A DNA stretch of 64,000 nucleotides from Desmonostoc muscorum LEGE 12446 (GTDB lineage Bacteria; Cyanobacteriota; Cyanobacteriia; Cyanobacteriales; Nostocaceae), in contig NZ_JADEXS020000001.1 of NCBI RefSeq assembly GCF_015207005.2, positions 806,001 through 870,000 of the forward strand, written 5' to 3'. The position numbers and the translations under genes are program-made. Within the stretch, counting starts at the first letter, position 1. Every line of letters begins with the position of its first letter. A model generated the notes under the pieces. That model saw only the letters and a list, made by a program, of their open reading frames with translations. It did no database searches and was not told the origin of the DNA. Of this stretch, positions 26,617 through 35,829 are shown one piece after another.

Positions 26617-27714
26617 ATGTCAAGAAAAGATATGGGAGAACCCAAACGCATTGGAATTCTTACAAGTGGAGGAGATTGTTCTGGCTTAAATGCTGTGATT
26701 AGGGCTGTAGTAACTTGTGCGGTGAGTACTTATGGCTGGGAGGTTCTGGGAATTCGGCAAGCGACTCTCGGATTGATGGCGCGTCCGCCACAATTCACGA
26801 ACTTGGAAATCGATCAAGTTGATTCCCTGTTAACTGCCGGTGGCACAATGTTGGGGACAACCAATAAAGGCGACCCTTTTGCTTTTCCAATGACGGATGG
26901 AAGTTTATGCGATCGCTCCGAAGAAATCATTGCAGGTTACCATGAACTAGGTTTAGACGCTTTGATTGGTATTGGCGGTGATGGTAGTTTGGCAATTCTC
27001 CGCCGCCTTGCACAACAAGGCGGTATTAACTTAGTTGGAATTCCCAAAACCATTGATAATGATATTGGCGTTACTGAACATGCCATTGGTTTTGATACAG
27101 CAGTAAATATTGCCACAGAAGCATTAGATCGGTTACATTTTACTGCTGCAAGTCATAGCCGAGTTATGATTTTGGAAGTGATGGGGCGTGATGCCGGACA
27201 CATAGCTATAGCTGCGGGAATTGCTGGCGGAGCAAATGTAATTTTAATTCCAGAAATTCCCTACACAGTTGAACACATTTGCCACAAAATCAAAGAACGC
27301 CAAGAGAAAGGCAAAAACTATTGTTTGATTATTGTTTCCGAAGCAGTTCGCACCCAAGATGGGGAAAACGTCACGATTACAAATCGCTTAGGTCAATCTC
27401 GATATGGTGGAATTGGTGAATATTTAGCCGATGAAATTATTCAGCACATTGGTGTAGAAACGCGAGTCACCGTTTTAGGACACATTCAACGCGGTGGAAC
27501 TGCTTCCCCCCTAGATAGATTAGTTGCCACAGCCTTTGGCGTAGCAGCAGTTAATCTGATTGCAGAGGGTAAATACGATCGCATGGTAACGTGGCAAAAT
27601 CGCCAAGTATTAAGCGTACCAATTACAGAAGCGATCGCTCAATATAGCGCCGTCGATCCCAACGGTACTTTAGTTAAAACCGCCCGTGGTATGGGTATTT
27701 ATTTGGGAGACTAG
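26617..27714 (+). CDS. pfkA: 6-phosphofructokinase
   Basis: 365 residues, group A phosphofructokinase, which phosphorylates fructose 6-phosphate in glycolysis. Motifs in order: RIGILTSGGDCSGLNAVIRA (11-30), GIGGDGSLAI (118-127), IPKTIDNDIG (142-151) with catalytic Asp147, EVMGRDAGHIA and LGHIQRGGTASPLDRL. The Gly in GGDGS favours ATP as donor, while the Lys in PKTIDND is found in PPi-dependent and some ATP-dependent groups, so the donor is probable but not certain. A second start at ATG 26632 is possible; neither has a clear ribosome-binding site. It is monocistronic. Confidence 0.92.
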   Translation: MSRKDMGEPKRIGILTSGGDCSGLNAVIRAVVTCAVSTYGWEVLGIRQATLGLMARPPQFTNLEIDQVDSLLTAGGTMLGTTNKGDPFAFPMTDGSLCDRSEEIIAGYHELGLDALIGIGGDGSLAILRRLAQQGGINLVGIPKTIDNDIGVTEHAIGFDTAVNIATEALDRLHFTAASHSRVMILEVMGRDAGHIAIAAGIAGGANVILIPEIPYTVEHICHKIKERQEKGKNYCLIIVSEAVRTQDGENVTITNRLGQSRYGGIGEYLADEIIQHIGVETRVTVLGHIQRGGTASPLDRLVATAFGVAAVNLIAEGKYDRMVTWQNRQVLSVPITEAIAQYSAVDPNGTLVKTARGMGIYLGD

Positions 27715-27722
27715 ATGGAGCG

Positions 27723-27803
27723 GTTCCCATTCAGATGGGGTACAACATGATATCGCGAGGTGTAGGGGCACGGCAGTGCCGTGCCCCTACAGGTGTACCT
27801 TAT
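27723..27803. repeat. 80-bp repeat with GTAGGGGCACGGCA palindrome
   Basis: TTCCCATTCAGATGGGGTAC, then a spacer and the palindrome GTAGGGGCACGGCA with its complement, then GGTGTACCT. A near-identical copy lies at 60786-60866, so the whole 80-base unit, not only the palindrome, is repeated. Confidence 0.85.
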
Positions 27804-27840
27804 TAGGTCAGGAAACGCTATAACTCCTAACTCAGCCCTC

Positions 27841-28962
27841 TCAATTGCTAAACCCAGGAATTAAATGCTTCAAGGCACGACCGGCAATATCGCCATAGCG
27901 GAGTTCTCCGCACATAATTTTACCCATGACTTGGGGAGCAGAGGGGTGCTTAATACCAACTTTGTAGCCAATGTTGGAAAATCGATAGAATGCTGTAGCT
28001 AATTTTTGCGCCCAAGCCATCTCAGTACCCCACTCTTGGTTAATGGCTTCGCTATATTTTTCTAAAGCGTTGGTGTCACCAGCAAGTGCTTCGTTAATGG
28101 TTGCGGCTGCGAGTAAACCGCTAAAAATTGAAGGGCGAATGCCCTCTGCTGTCATAGGATCGACTAGACAAGCAGCTTCCCCAGCTAAAACCGCGTTTTG
28201 AGTGTGCAGCTTTTGATTACCATCCCAAATACAAAGGGGATGACCATATTGCTTAGTGGTTTTGAGGTCTACATTTAATGATTTGGCGTACTCATCCAAA
28301 ATCTTTTTAAAGTCCTGGGGTTGACGGCCAATAAAGGTTCCCACACCTATAGAATAACCATCAGCTTTGGGAAAGTTCCAAAGATAGCCGTTTTTTACTA
28401 AGCCAAACTCAAAATGAATTGTGGGTTTGTTTTCTGCGATACCAGGAACTTCTGCCTCTAAAGCTCCTGTGAGGAGACGTTTACGTTCTTTGAAACCTAG
28501 CCATTTTGCCATAGACCCTTTGGCACCATCAGCTGCGATTAAATAGCGACCTGTAACTGGGCCGTTAGCTGTGTTAACTTGCCAATAATTGCTTTGAAAT
28601 TCGATACCAGTTACTTCAGTATTATCTTGGAGTTTAGCTCCTTGTTTCTCGGCTTGTTGGACTAAAAAATAATCAAAAACATCCCGCCGCACCATCCAAA
28701 CTGGTTCTTTTGTGGCGATTTTCGTTTCCACAGGGTCACCTAGTTTCCAGGTAAAGCGAAGCAAGTCTGCTTTTAAAGAAATCGCTGGGCTAAAATCAAA
28801 GTCAAACCATTGAGCGATCGCTGGAGATACACCACCACCACAAGGTTTATATCTTGGCAGGGATTCTTTCTCTAAAATTAATACTGAGCGACCCTGCTTA
28901 GCTAAGTGATATGCCGCTGTCCCACCAGCTGGCCCAGCACCGACAATGATGCAATCGTACAT
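27841..28962 (-). CDS. Geranylgeranyl reductase family protein
   Basis: 373 residues from ATG 28962 (a TTG at 28986 is less likely). It is an FAD-dependent oxidoreductase: dinucleotide fold MYDCIIVGAGPAGGTAAYHL (1-20), the family segment PRYKPCGGGVSPAI, the GRYLIAADGAKGSMA strand and the second flavin motif LAGEAACLVDPMTAEGIRPS. This family includes ChlP, which reduces the geranylgeranyl tail of chlorophyll and tocopherol precursors, and archaeal lipid reductases. Cyanobacteria often have ChlP plus one or two paralogues; this one looks like a paralogue rather than ChlP, but that is a judgement from memory. No pigment genes adjoin it. Confidence 0.85.
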   Translation of the reverse strand: MYDCIIVGAGPAGGTAAYHLAKQGRSVLILEKESLPRYKPCGGGVSPAIAQWFDFDFSPAISLKADLLRFTWKLGDPVETKIATKEPVWMVRRDVFDYFLVQQAEKQGAKLQDNTEVTGIEFQSNYWQVNTANGPVTGRYLIAADGAKGSMAKWLGFKERKRLLTGALEAEVPGIAENKPTIHFEFGLVKNGYLWNFPKADGYSIGVGTFIGRQPQDFKKILDEYAKSLNVDLKTTKQYGHPLCIWDGNQKLHTQNAVLAGEAACLVDPMTAEGIRPSIFSGLLAAATINEALAGDTNALEKYSEAINQEWGTEMAWAQKLATAFYRFSNIGYKVGIKHPSAPQVMGKIMCGELRYGDIAGRALKHLIPGFSN

Positions 28963-29567
28963 AATGACTGAAATTTTGCTTCTCAATTAGTTTAAGCTAA
29001 CGCGCCTACCATTACATATAGGGAATGGGGAATGGGGAATAGGGAATGCGTTTCTGATTGCTGGTCGCTACATATATAAAAATATGTAGGGTGTGTTATG
29101 GCGTAGCCTAACGCACCATCTGAAGGTTTTGGTGCGTTACGCCAATAACGCACCCTACGTATATTTCAAAAATCAAACATGAGTTGTAAAAAAATTGTAG
29201 GTTGGGTTAAACGAAGTGAAACCCAACACTCCGATCGATGTTGGGTTTCGTTTTGCTCAACTCAACCTACTACTAATGCACTATTTTAGCCTTGTCACGC
29301 TACTACATATATTTCAAAAATCAAATATGATTTCTATAGTTACTATAGATATTTTCAATGCTTCAAATATAATTATTAATACAATAAAAATTCTATATGA
29401 ATGTTAATGTTAATTTTTTCTCTAAATAGTATTTACTAGATTTTAATATCTACGGTAATTCCTTACAGGAAGCAAAATTGTTTTGAGCAATCTACTTGAG
29501 AGTGCTTCAGAACTTTTAAATATCGTAGATAAATTTTCTTAATATTCTACATTTGTGAGGAGCATTC
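28963..29567. other. Repeat-rich spacer before the porin pseudogene
   Basis: Contains GGGGAATGGGGAATAGGGAA repeats (29020-29045), a GTAGGGTGTGTTA/TAACGCACCCTAC unit (29085-29157), and a GTAGGTTGGGTT inverted repeat (29197-29270) flanked by near-identical copies of ATATTTCAAAAATCAAA (29159 and 29308). From 29330 it is AT-rich. GAGGAG before ATG 29568 is the porin ribosome-binding site. Confidence 0.65.
29197..29270. repeat. GTAGGTTGGGTT inverted repeat
   Basis: The ends GTAGGTTGGGTT and AACTCAACCTAC are inverted copies, with inner AAACCCAAC / GTTGGGTTT arms. A related, longer, imperfect inverted repeat with the same ends is at 34901-35091. Confidence 0.8.
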
Positions 29568-30525
29568 ATGGCAAAGTATCTTCTAGCTTCTGCTAGTGGA
29601 GCTACTTTTTTGTGTTTAATTTACGGACTGTTACCTGTACAAGTACTAGCTAATTTAGTGCCAATAGTCGGCGAACAATCGATAAATAATCCTAAAAAAT
29701 TAGCAATTTTAAATAACAAAGTTTCTCATCAAGTCAAGGTATTTAATAACATTCCCCTTCCTGACACTGCTGAAACTGAATTGATGATAGCTAATGATAT
29801 TCAAGCAGAATCAACTACTATCAAAGACAAGCAAAAACCTCAAAATTCATCGGCATATAAATCGTTGCAGATATCAGACGACAAAGACAGATCCCAAGTA
29901 ACATCTGTATCGCAATTGTCTGATGTGCAACCAACTGATTGGGCTTTTCAAGCATTGCAATCTTTAGTTGAGCGTTATGGTTGTATTGCTGGTTATCCTA
30001 ATAGCACGTATCGTGGCAATCGTGCTATGACTCGTTATGAATTTGCTGCTGGTTTAAATGCTTGTTTAGAGCGAGTCAACGAACTCATCGCCACAGCAAC
30101 TTCTGATTTAGTCAACAAAGAAGATTTAGCGACTTTGCAAAAATTGCAAGAAGACTTTGCTGCGGAACTAGCGACCTTACGGGGGCGAGTGGATGCAATA
30201 GAAACACGCACCGCAGAACTAGAAGCAAATCAGTTTTCCACTACTACCAAACTCAATGGTGAGGTAATTATTGCTGGGATAGGTGCTACAGGTGGCGCAC
30301 CCGATAGAAGCGATCCTAATATTATCCTAGTAAATCGAGTTAGGTTAAACCTCAACACTAGCTTCACTGGGAAAGACTTATTAATCATTAGAAGCGTATT
30401 ATCGCTTTAGGCTGACTGATAATATCAGCATTACTCCCGGCGCTTTTGTTTTGTTTAACCCTGAAGGTGACAGCAATAACGACACTACAACTGTAGGCGT
30501 ACTCCGGACTACATTTACTTTCTAG
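29568..30525 (+). pseudogene. Iron-uptake-porin family protein with internal deletion
   Basis: The N-terminal frame (29568-30410) encodes a signal peptide, a surface-layer-homology-like domain (VSQLSDVQPTDWAFQALQSL, then RYGCIAGYPNSTYRGNRAMT), a coiled coil (EDLATLQKLQEDFAAELATL) and the first strand of an OprB-like barrel, then stops. In the +1 frame the DNA just after it reads YYRFRLTDNISITPGAFVLF and ends VGVLRTTFTF (stop 30523-30525), the normal C-terminus of these porins. About 230-280 residues of barrel are missing at the junction near 30380-30395. The product cannot form a pore. GAGGAG precedes the ATG. Confidence 0.85.
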
Positions 30526-30806
30526 ATTTTTTTACAGGCCAGTCCATCATAACTACAGGCCAATGGGTCTGCGGTTATAGAATGGCCTGTATGAACATGA
30601 CTGCTAAACCAAAATATGGGTCTGGGAAACTTTTGGCGATCTTGGTTGGGGGAAGACAGAGGGTAGAAGGCAAAAATCAGGAAAGCGATCGCTAACAGTC
30701 TTCTCCCATCTACCCTTGGTTGACTCAGAAGATGCTCCGCGTTACTCGGCGCTGACTCCGCGCCCCTCTGCGTTTAAAACCGCTACCAATTTCATCATTG
30801 TAAGAA

Positions 30807-30843
30807 AAAGGCTGAAGAATTTATTCATGATTCTTCAGCCTTT
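30807..30843 (-). terminator. Intrinsic terminator of the pyrH-frr operon
   Basis: A 14-bp perfect stem (AAAGGCTGAAGAAT against its complement) with a 9-base loop, 19 bases past the frr stop. On the minus strand it is followed by a T-rich run. Confidence 0.85.
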
Positions 30844-30862
30844 AGACTTTAGATTTTAGACT

Positions 30863-31411
30863 TTAAACAGTCGTGATGTCTTTTTCTTTTTCTGCCAACA
30901 ATTCATCTATTCTGGCAGTGTATTTATTCGTCAGTTTTTGCAGTTTGTCTTGCTGATCCCGTGCTTCATCTTCAGAAATTTCCGTGTTTTTTTCCTGTTT
31001 GCGAATCGAGTCTATGGCATCACGACGAATGTTGCGAATGCTAACGCGACCTTCTTCAGCATATTTAGCAGCAAGTTTGACTAGTTCTTTCCGGCGATCG
31101 CTTGTCAAAGGCGGAATATTCAGCCGAATTACAGTACCATCGTTACTGGGTGTTAAACCCACATCCGAAAGAGAAATTGCTTTCTCAACGATATTTAAAC
31201 TGCTGCGATCGTAGGGTTGAATGAGGATCGTTGTCGCATCTGGTGTGCTAATGTTTGCCAGTGATTTTAGCCCTGTAGGCGAACCGTAATAGTCCACCAA
31301 GACTTTATCTAGTAAACTCGCATTGGCGCGGCCAGTGCGAATTGTATTAAAAGCTCGTTGAGTTGACTCAACGGTTTTTTGCATCGTACTCTCAGCTTCA
31401 GCTAATTTCAC
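30863..31411 (-). CDS. frr: Ribosome recycling factor
   Basis: 182 residues from GTG 31411, the normal length, with GGGAGG 6 bases upstream; a TTG at 31426 would give an unusual extension. RRF splits the post-termination ribosome with EF-G. Domain I is the three-helix bundle: [20 protein letters not shown], then the conserved [20 protein letters not shown], and the C-terminal helices [20 protein letters not shown]. Domain II carries the beta strands with [20 protein letters not shown]. The start overlaps the end of pyrH by 14 bases, the usual order and a sign of coupled translation. Confidence 0.97.
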   Translation of the reverse strand: MKLAEAESTMQKTVESTQRAFNTIRTGRANASLLDKVLVDYYGSPTGLKSLANISTPDATTILIQPYDRSSLNIVEKAISLSDVGLTPSNDGTVIRLNIPPLTSDRRKELVKLAAKYAEEGRVSIRNIRRDAIDSIRKQEKNTEISEDEARDQQDKLQKLTNKYTARIDELLAEKEKDITTV

Positions 31412-32126
31412 AAGAACCTCCCACAAGGGTGCCGATGGTTTCTCCCATGACTGCTCGGTGGATGTTACCTCGCACCGTTAGGTCAAATACCAAAATTGGG
31501 ATATTATTTTCTTTACACAAGGCAATCGCAGTACTATCCATTACCCGCAAATCATGAGCCAAAACATGGGCGTAGGTGAGGGTGTTATAACGCTTGGCGT
31601 CAGGATGAATATGAGGATCGGCATCATATATTCCGTCTACCTTGGTGGCTTTAAAAATCACTTCGGCATCAATTTCTGCGGCTCTTAATGCCGCAGTGGT
31701 GTCTGTAGTAAAAAAGGGATTTCCAGAACCAGCACCAAAAATTACCACCCGCCCTTTTTCAAGATGACGGATGGCACGACGACGAATATACGGTTCCGCT
31801 AATTCTTGCATAGCGATCGCAGTTTGCACCCGCGTTTGCACTCCTATTCGCTCTAGCGAATCTTGCATCGTCATGGCATTCATTACCGTGGCAATCATTC
31901 CTATGTAGTCAGCGGTTGCCCTGTCCATCCCCGCCGATGCTGCTTTGACGCCACGAAAAATATTGCCGCCGCCAACAACTATGGCCATTTGAGTTCCAGT
32001 GGCTGCTACCTCTGCTACTTCCTGGGCTATTTCTTTCACCACTTCTGGATCAATGCCATAGCCCATGTTACCCATTAAAGCTTCACCGCTTAGTTTGAGT
32101 AAAACCCGTCGGTAATTCGTTCCCAT
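31398..32126 (-). CDS. pyrH: UMP kinase
   Basis: 242 residues from ATG 32126, chosen because [19 protein letters not shown] is the standard start and length. It phosphorylates UMP to UDP with ATP. It has the amino-acid-kinase fold rather than the NMP-kinase fold: [44 protein letters not shown] and [20 protein letters not shown], all family hallmarks. It is the first gene of the pyrH-frr operon. Confidence 0.97.
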   Translation of the reverse strand: MGTNYRRVLLKLSGEALMGNMGYGIDPEVVKEIAQEVAEVAATGTQMAIVVGGGNIFRGVKAASAGMDRATADYIGMIATVMNAMTMQDSLERIGVQTRVQTAIAMQELAEPYIRRRAIRHLEKGRVVIFGAGSGNPFFTTDTTAALRAAEIDAEVIFKATKVDGIYDADPHIHPDAKRYNTLTYAHVLAHDLRVMDSTAIALCKENNIPILVFDLTVRGNIHRAVMGETIGTLVGGSCEIS

Positions 32127-32197
32127 GAAGTTACGCTTTATCAAAAAAGTTGCAATTGCCTCCAATTTAAGATAGCAGTTACAGGGACTATCTATGT

Positions 32198-32740
32198 CTA
32201 GTTACGCCAAATCAATGTAGTACCTATTGGTTCTGTTTGTGGTATACCTATTTCTTGACCAGCAAACAAACAGGCGATCGCAGTTTTCAAATAATCCTCT
32301 CCCACAGATGACGGGTTTTGGGGGCGATCGTCAATTTGACCTTTGTAGCGTACTACACCAGTAGTATCTATCAAAAAAGCCATTGGTGTTTTTGTAGCCC
32401 CAAAACTACGGGTCACATCTTGGGTTGGGTCCCACAGGTAAGGGAAGTTCAACTTGTGACCCTGGGCAAAAGCTTTCATATTTTCAAAGGTTGAGCCTGA
32501 GTCGCTACCATTCATGCCAATTAGGGTAAAGCTTGAAAGAGCAAATTCGGCTTGAATGTTTTTGAGTCTATCTAGATACAAGTCTACATAAGGACAGTGG
32601 TTACAGATGAAAACGACGCCGACTGCCCGGAACTTCTCAAGATAACGGCTAAGATGGTGTACTTGACCATCAATTCCTGGGAGTTCAAAATCTGGTGCGT
32701 AGCTTCCGATGGGAGTATCAATTGTTTCTACTATATTCAT
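32198..32740 (-). CDS. Thioredoxin-like (AhpC/TSA-type) protein
   Basis: 180 residues. The start [20 protein letters not shown] is the peroxiredoxin-like strand, then [20 protein letters not shown] with a Cys-x2-Cys pair (C46, C49) where thioredoxins have CGPC. The rest of the fold ([40 protein letters not shown]) is a thioredoxin-type redoxin. The CNHCP variant is typical of a cyanobacterial/bacterial thioredoxin-family subgroup with unknown partner. It has no signal peptide, so it is cytoplasmic. Confidence 0.88.
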   Translation of the reverse strand: MNIVETIDTPIGSYAPDFELPGIDGQVHHLSRYLEKFRAVGVVFICNHCPYVDLYLDRLKNIQAEFALSSFTLIGMNGSDSGSTFENMKAFAQGHKLNFPYLWDPTQDVTRSFGATKTPMAFLIDTTGVVRYKGQIDDRPQNPSSVGEDYLKTAIACLFAGQEIGIPQTEPIGTTLIWRN

Positions 32741-33324
32741 CTTTTCTGGCTCGCAGAACTAGGAACAAGAAAAATATTGTTAAATTCAGCGTCAGTTTCC
32801 AGTTGCAAACCACCCCTTAGCCGATGCCTCATGTTCAACAATTTTATAAACGAAGTTGGCGATCGTAAATTGTGAAACTACTGAATCTAGCATTGATGCT
32901 AATTTGATCGCATTTAAAATGGTATGTTGACTGTATATCTTGCCTGGTAAGGAAAAGGCAATATTACTAGATTTGAAGTATCAAAAGTAGCATGGTTATC
33001 AAAGCTCAAGAATAGCATTACAGTATAAATGTGTGCCAACACGGCGAGAATTTGATTCAGATGACAGAAGTTGTGTTTATTAAAACTGACATAATCTAAG
33101 TTGTGAGTAAATTACCTTTATTAACAAGCTCAAGACTGCCTATGCTAGATAAAACTATTAGCATAACGCTAGTATTAGATGCCTAGAAGCTTTAGTGGTG
33201 TATGTCTAAGTTATCACCAGAGCAAAGGATTTAATTTTAAAATCTGATAAATTTTAGGCAAAATCAAAATAATTTTGCTTGAGTTTGCTGCTGAAAATCT
33301 TATATTGTGTTCATCAAATTTCCC
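32741..33324. other. Intergenic region without recognised features
   Basis: The divergent spacer between the thioredoxin-like and hydrolase genes, AT-rich. I see no repeat of the families found elsewhere in the window and no gene. Promoters for both flanking genes should lie here. Confidence 0.5.
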
Positions 33325-34227
33325 ATGACAACCTCAAGTTCAAAAACAGCGCTTACGTCTACAAAAACCTGGATTTGGCAAGGTTTTCCTATTTGCTATC
33401 AAACTCAAGGAACCACTGGGCCAGCTGTTGTTCTGGTGCATGGCTTTGGGGCTTCTTGGTGGCACTGGCGAAAAAATATTCCTGTATTGGCAGAGAATTG
33501 CCGGGTTTATGCCATTGATTTGATTGGTTTTGGCGCTTCAGCCAAACCCGAACCCGGTGAAAAAATTGCCTATACGCTAGAAACCTGGGGACAGCAAGTA
33601 GCAGATTTTTGCCGCGAAGTAGTGGGTGAGCCAGCTTTTTTAGTTGGAAATTCCATTGGCTGTATTGTAGCCATGCAAGCAGCGGTGAGTCAGCCAGATA
33701 TTGCTTTGGGAGTTGCTTTGCTCAACTGTTCTCTACGGTTGTTGCACGATCGCAAACGGGTAACTTTACCTTGGATTCGTCGTGCAGGAGCGCCTTTACT
33801 GCAACGGGTGTTATCTATTAAACCAGTTGGCGAGTTCTTTTTCAATCAAGTCGCCAAACCGAAAACAGTCCGGAAAATTCTCCTCAAAGCCTATGCCAAC
33901 GCAGAAGTAGTCACAGATGAATTGGTAGATATTCTGACTTCCCCAGCCAGCGATCCTGGTGCTGTGGCTGTGTTTCTTGCATTTACATCTTATTCCACAG
34001 GGCCGCTACCAGAAGACCTTTTACCGTTGTTACCTTGTCCGGCAATTATTTTGTGGGGAGCAGCCGATCCGTGGGAACCTATTGAATTAGGTAGAGAATT
34101 AGCGAATTATCCCCAGGTACAAAAGTTTATTCCTTTAGAGGGAGTGGGGCATTGTCCCCAAGACGAAGCGCCAGAGTTAGTTAATCCGATTTTACAGGAT
34201 TGGATTTGGGAGCGATCGCCAGTGTGA
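33325..34227 (+). CDS. Alpha/beta hydrolase
   Basis: 300 residues from ATG 33325 (a GTG six codons upstream is possible). The catalytic triad is visible: nucleophile Ser110 in LVGNSIGCIVAMQA, Asp in ILWGAADPWEPIELGRELA and His in PLEGVGHCPQDEAPELV. The oxyanion segment VVLVHGFGASWWHW and the cap region after the fourth strand match the epoxide-hydrolase/haloperoxidase-like group common in cyanobacteria. Substrate unknown. A terminator hairpin follows 49 bases after the stop, so it is monocistronic. Confidence 0.9.
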   Translation: MTTSSSKTALTSTKTWIWQGFPICYQTQGTTGPAVVLVHGFGASWWHWRKNIPVLAENCRVYAIDLIGFGASAKPEPGEKIAYTLETWGQQVADFCREVVGEPAFLVGNSIGCIVAMQAAVSQPDIALGVALLNCSLRLLHDRKRVTLPWIRRAGAPLLQRVLSIKPVGEFFFNQVAKPKTVRKILLKAYANAEVVTDELVDILTSPASDPGAVAVFLAFTSYSTGPLPEDLLPLLPCPAIILWGAADPWEPIELGRELANYPQVQKFIPLEGVGHCPQDEAPELVNPILQDWIWERSPV

Positions 34228-34276
34228 GATTCAGGTAATTATTAACTGCAAGTTTACAGAAAATTGGTATAAAACA

Positions 34277-34304
34277 AAAGCCCGTTAAAACAAACGGGCT
34301 TTTT
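34277..34304 (+). terminator. Intrinsic terminator after the hydrolase gene
   Basis: The stem AAAGCCCGTT / AACGGGCTTT with a 6-base loop runs into TTTTT. It separates the plus-strand hydrolase from the convergent minus-strand peptide locus. Confidence 0.9.
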
Positions 34305-34478
34305 CATGTTTAAAGCTTAGTCTAAAGCACGGAATACGGAGCTACCCAGTTGTTCTGCCCTTTATTGCAAACTCCGGCTTCGTTAGCAACTGTTGGTTTT
34401 TTGACCTTGGGAGTGGAAAACCTTGTTGCAAGCATTCCAGACGGCAAAAAGTGCAAGTTAAATGGGCGACAGTTTAGT

Positions 34479-34649
34479 TTACCACCAGCGTCTGCGGCCG
34501 CGACCCCAACCGCCGCCCCAACCGCCGCCCCAGCCTCCGCCCCAGCCCCGGCCGCCACCCCAGCCGCGGTTTCCTCCAGCTAAAAGCTCTTGTTGCTCTT
34601 TTGATAGCTCGACAAGCAAATCAGACGCGATCATTTGATTTGAAATCAT
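34479..34649 (-). CDS. Double-glycine leader peptide with Gly/Trp/Arg core
   Basis: 56 residues from ATG 34649, with GAGG 8 bases upstream. The 26-residue leader ends SKEQQELLAGG, a C39-peptidase cleavage signal. The 30-residue core has about 13 Gly, 7 Trp and 6 Arg: GWGGGRGWGGG, then a run of WGGG units and the end RGRRRWW. Trp recurs every four residues. The DNA for the core is very GC-rich in an AT-rich locus. It is last in the series of precursor genes downstream of the C39 exporter. The leader is nearly the same as in the other precursors, so shared export is likely. No matching modification enzyme is seen. The core may be cationic and membrane-active, which is inference. Confidence 0.85.
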   Translation of the reverse strand: MISNQMIASDLLVELSKEQQELLAGGNRGWGGGRGWGGGWGGGWGGGWGRGRRRWW

Positions 34650-35140
34650 TATGTACCTCACTTGCTTACTTAACCTGAAAAGAATATGGAGGTGATACAA
34701 ATAAATGTTGAAACAACATCAATATTTACCACCTATTGTTTATTATTAATAACTATATTTTATATAAATTAATTCTTCTAAGGTTATAAAAAAAAATAGC
34801 TAAATATCTAACCTCTGGTTCATGCTTAATACTATCTAAAATTGAATGAAAATTTTAATAACGACGTTTTATATTGCTTTTATTGTGTAAAGATTCAGAT
34901 GTAGGTTGGGTTGAGGAACGAAACACAACAAAATCTTGAGGATGTTGCAATACTTGTCGGGTTTTGGGGAAAAGGGGAAGGAAAAACCTTTAACCTTTAA
35001 CCTTTTCCCCAAACCAAATTCTGAGTTAAAAATGCTTTACCCGAGCAATATTGGAGGATGTTGTGTTTCTCTGTCGATCAACCCAACCTACTTTTTATCT
35101 TTGATTTCTAGGGGACTACCCACCCCGTAGCTTTGCCGAT
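34650..35140. other. Spacer between precursor genes
   Basis: Holds the leader region of the Gly/Trp precursor (34650-34700, with the shared ribosome-binding context), the CTAAATATCTAACC motif also found upstream of the 35830-35979 gene, and the inverted repeat at 34901-35091. Confidence 0.55.
34901..35091. repeat. 191-bp imperfect inverted repeat with GTAGGTTGGGTTGA ends
   Basis: The left arm GTAGGTTGGGTTGA ... AACACAAC ... AGGATGTTGCAATA ... TTTTGGGGAAAAGG is matched by a right arm in inverted order, with gaps, about 85 bases each. It resembles a long hairpin or MITE and lies between two precursor genes. The ends match the repeat at 29197-29270. Confidence 0.75.
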
Positions 35141-35296
35141 TTAGTAATTGTAATAAGGGTAGCAGGTGTAAGCATTCCCGTACTCGTCGTAAGCAGTATA
35201 ATAGTCGTCACCACCGTAATATCCTCCAGCTAGAAGCTGTTGTTCTTCTGTCGATAACTCCGTCAAAAGCTCAGATTTGATGATTTGCTCTGACAT
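35141..35296 (-). CDS. Double-glycine leader peptide with Tyr-rich core
   Basis: 51 residues from ATG 35296, with TGAGG 10 bases upstream. The leader MSEQIIKSELLTELSTEEQQ followed by LLAGG is 25 residues. The 26-residue core contains 11 Tyr, including YYGGDDYYTAYDEYGNAY and the end CYPYYNY, and a single Cys. It is too short to be caught by a 60-residue cutoff. It belongs to the precursor series downstream of the C39 exporter. Tyr-rich cores could be substrates for oxidative cross-linking or radical-SAM chemistry, but no such enzyme is nearby. Confidence 0.88.
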   Translation of the reverse strand: MSEQIIKSELLTELSTEEQQLLAGGYYGGDDYYTAYDEYGNAYTCYPYYNY

Positions 35297-35323
35297 GATT
35301 GTTAGCCTCATTTTACGATGTAT

Positions 35324-35342
35324 ATAGGTGTATATTACCTAT
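35324..35342 (-). promoter_or_regulatory. Leader hairpin upstream of the Tyr-rich precursor
   Basis: ATAGGT / ACCTAT with a 7-base loop, 28 bases before the ATG. It corresponds in position to hairpins at 36817-36837 and 42670-42684 in front of other precursors, with different stem sequences. Confidence 0.5.
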
Positions 35343-35494
35343 GCTTTTATGTTAAATCTTTTTGAGAAATTTTCCACGTTCAAAAGTGATAGAATGTGTA
35401 AATATAATTTATTTCTTTTGAATGAGGAAACGTATCATGAACTAAATAAGTGTCAACTTTTAATTCACTCTTAATTTGTACTTATAAATAAGTA

Positions 35495-35527
35495 GCACCC
35501 ATGCTGGCAAAATACCTTTATGGGTGC
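35495..35527 (-). promoter_or_regulatory. Conserved stem-loop between precursor genes, copy 1
   Basis: GCACCCAT / ATGGGTGC around GCTGGCAAAATACCTTT. The second copy at 36291-36333 keeps the inner GG(C/T)AAA(A/G)TACCTT, but its outer stem is AAATAGCAC / GTGCTATTT, so pairing is kept while the sequence changes. It lies about 300 bases after a precursor stop in both cases. Confidence 0.55.
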
Positions 35528-35829
35528 GAAATTAATGCTGTAGTTTTGAGTTGTTTTCCAGATGATGTTTGTTAAGTAGTTAAAACTCTTTGCATTTTAA
35601 TGAAAAGAGGCAGAAAAGTAAGCTCTACATATAGCAGTTTATCTTCGGAGTTCTCAACTGGTAATGTACTAGCTTAAAAACACATAATAGACTGCTAAAA
35701 CTCTTTCAAAATTAGATTGATTTTGAGTAAGTTATGTGAGTCTTTTCTTTTCCACACTAATTAAAAATTTCAACTACTAGACCACCTAGTCCTTACTTAG
35801 CTTTTCCAGACTTACTGCAAGCGGGATTG

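Noticed and set aside
29216..29407. 63-codon frame before the porin remnant
   Set aside because: Begins within the GTAGGTTGGGTT inverted repeat and continues into AT-rich leader; no ribosome-binding site.
34322..34558. Minus-strand frame rich in Ala/Gly overlapping the Gly/Trp precursor
   Set aside because: Shifted reading of the same GC-rich repeat; lacks the leader and a ribosome-binding site. Kept only as a hint of a past frameshift.
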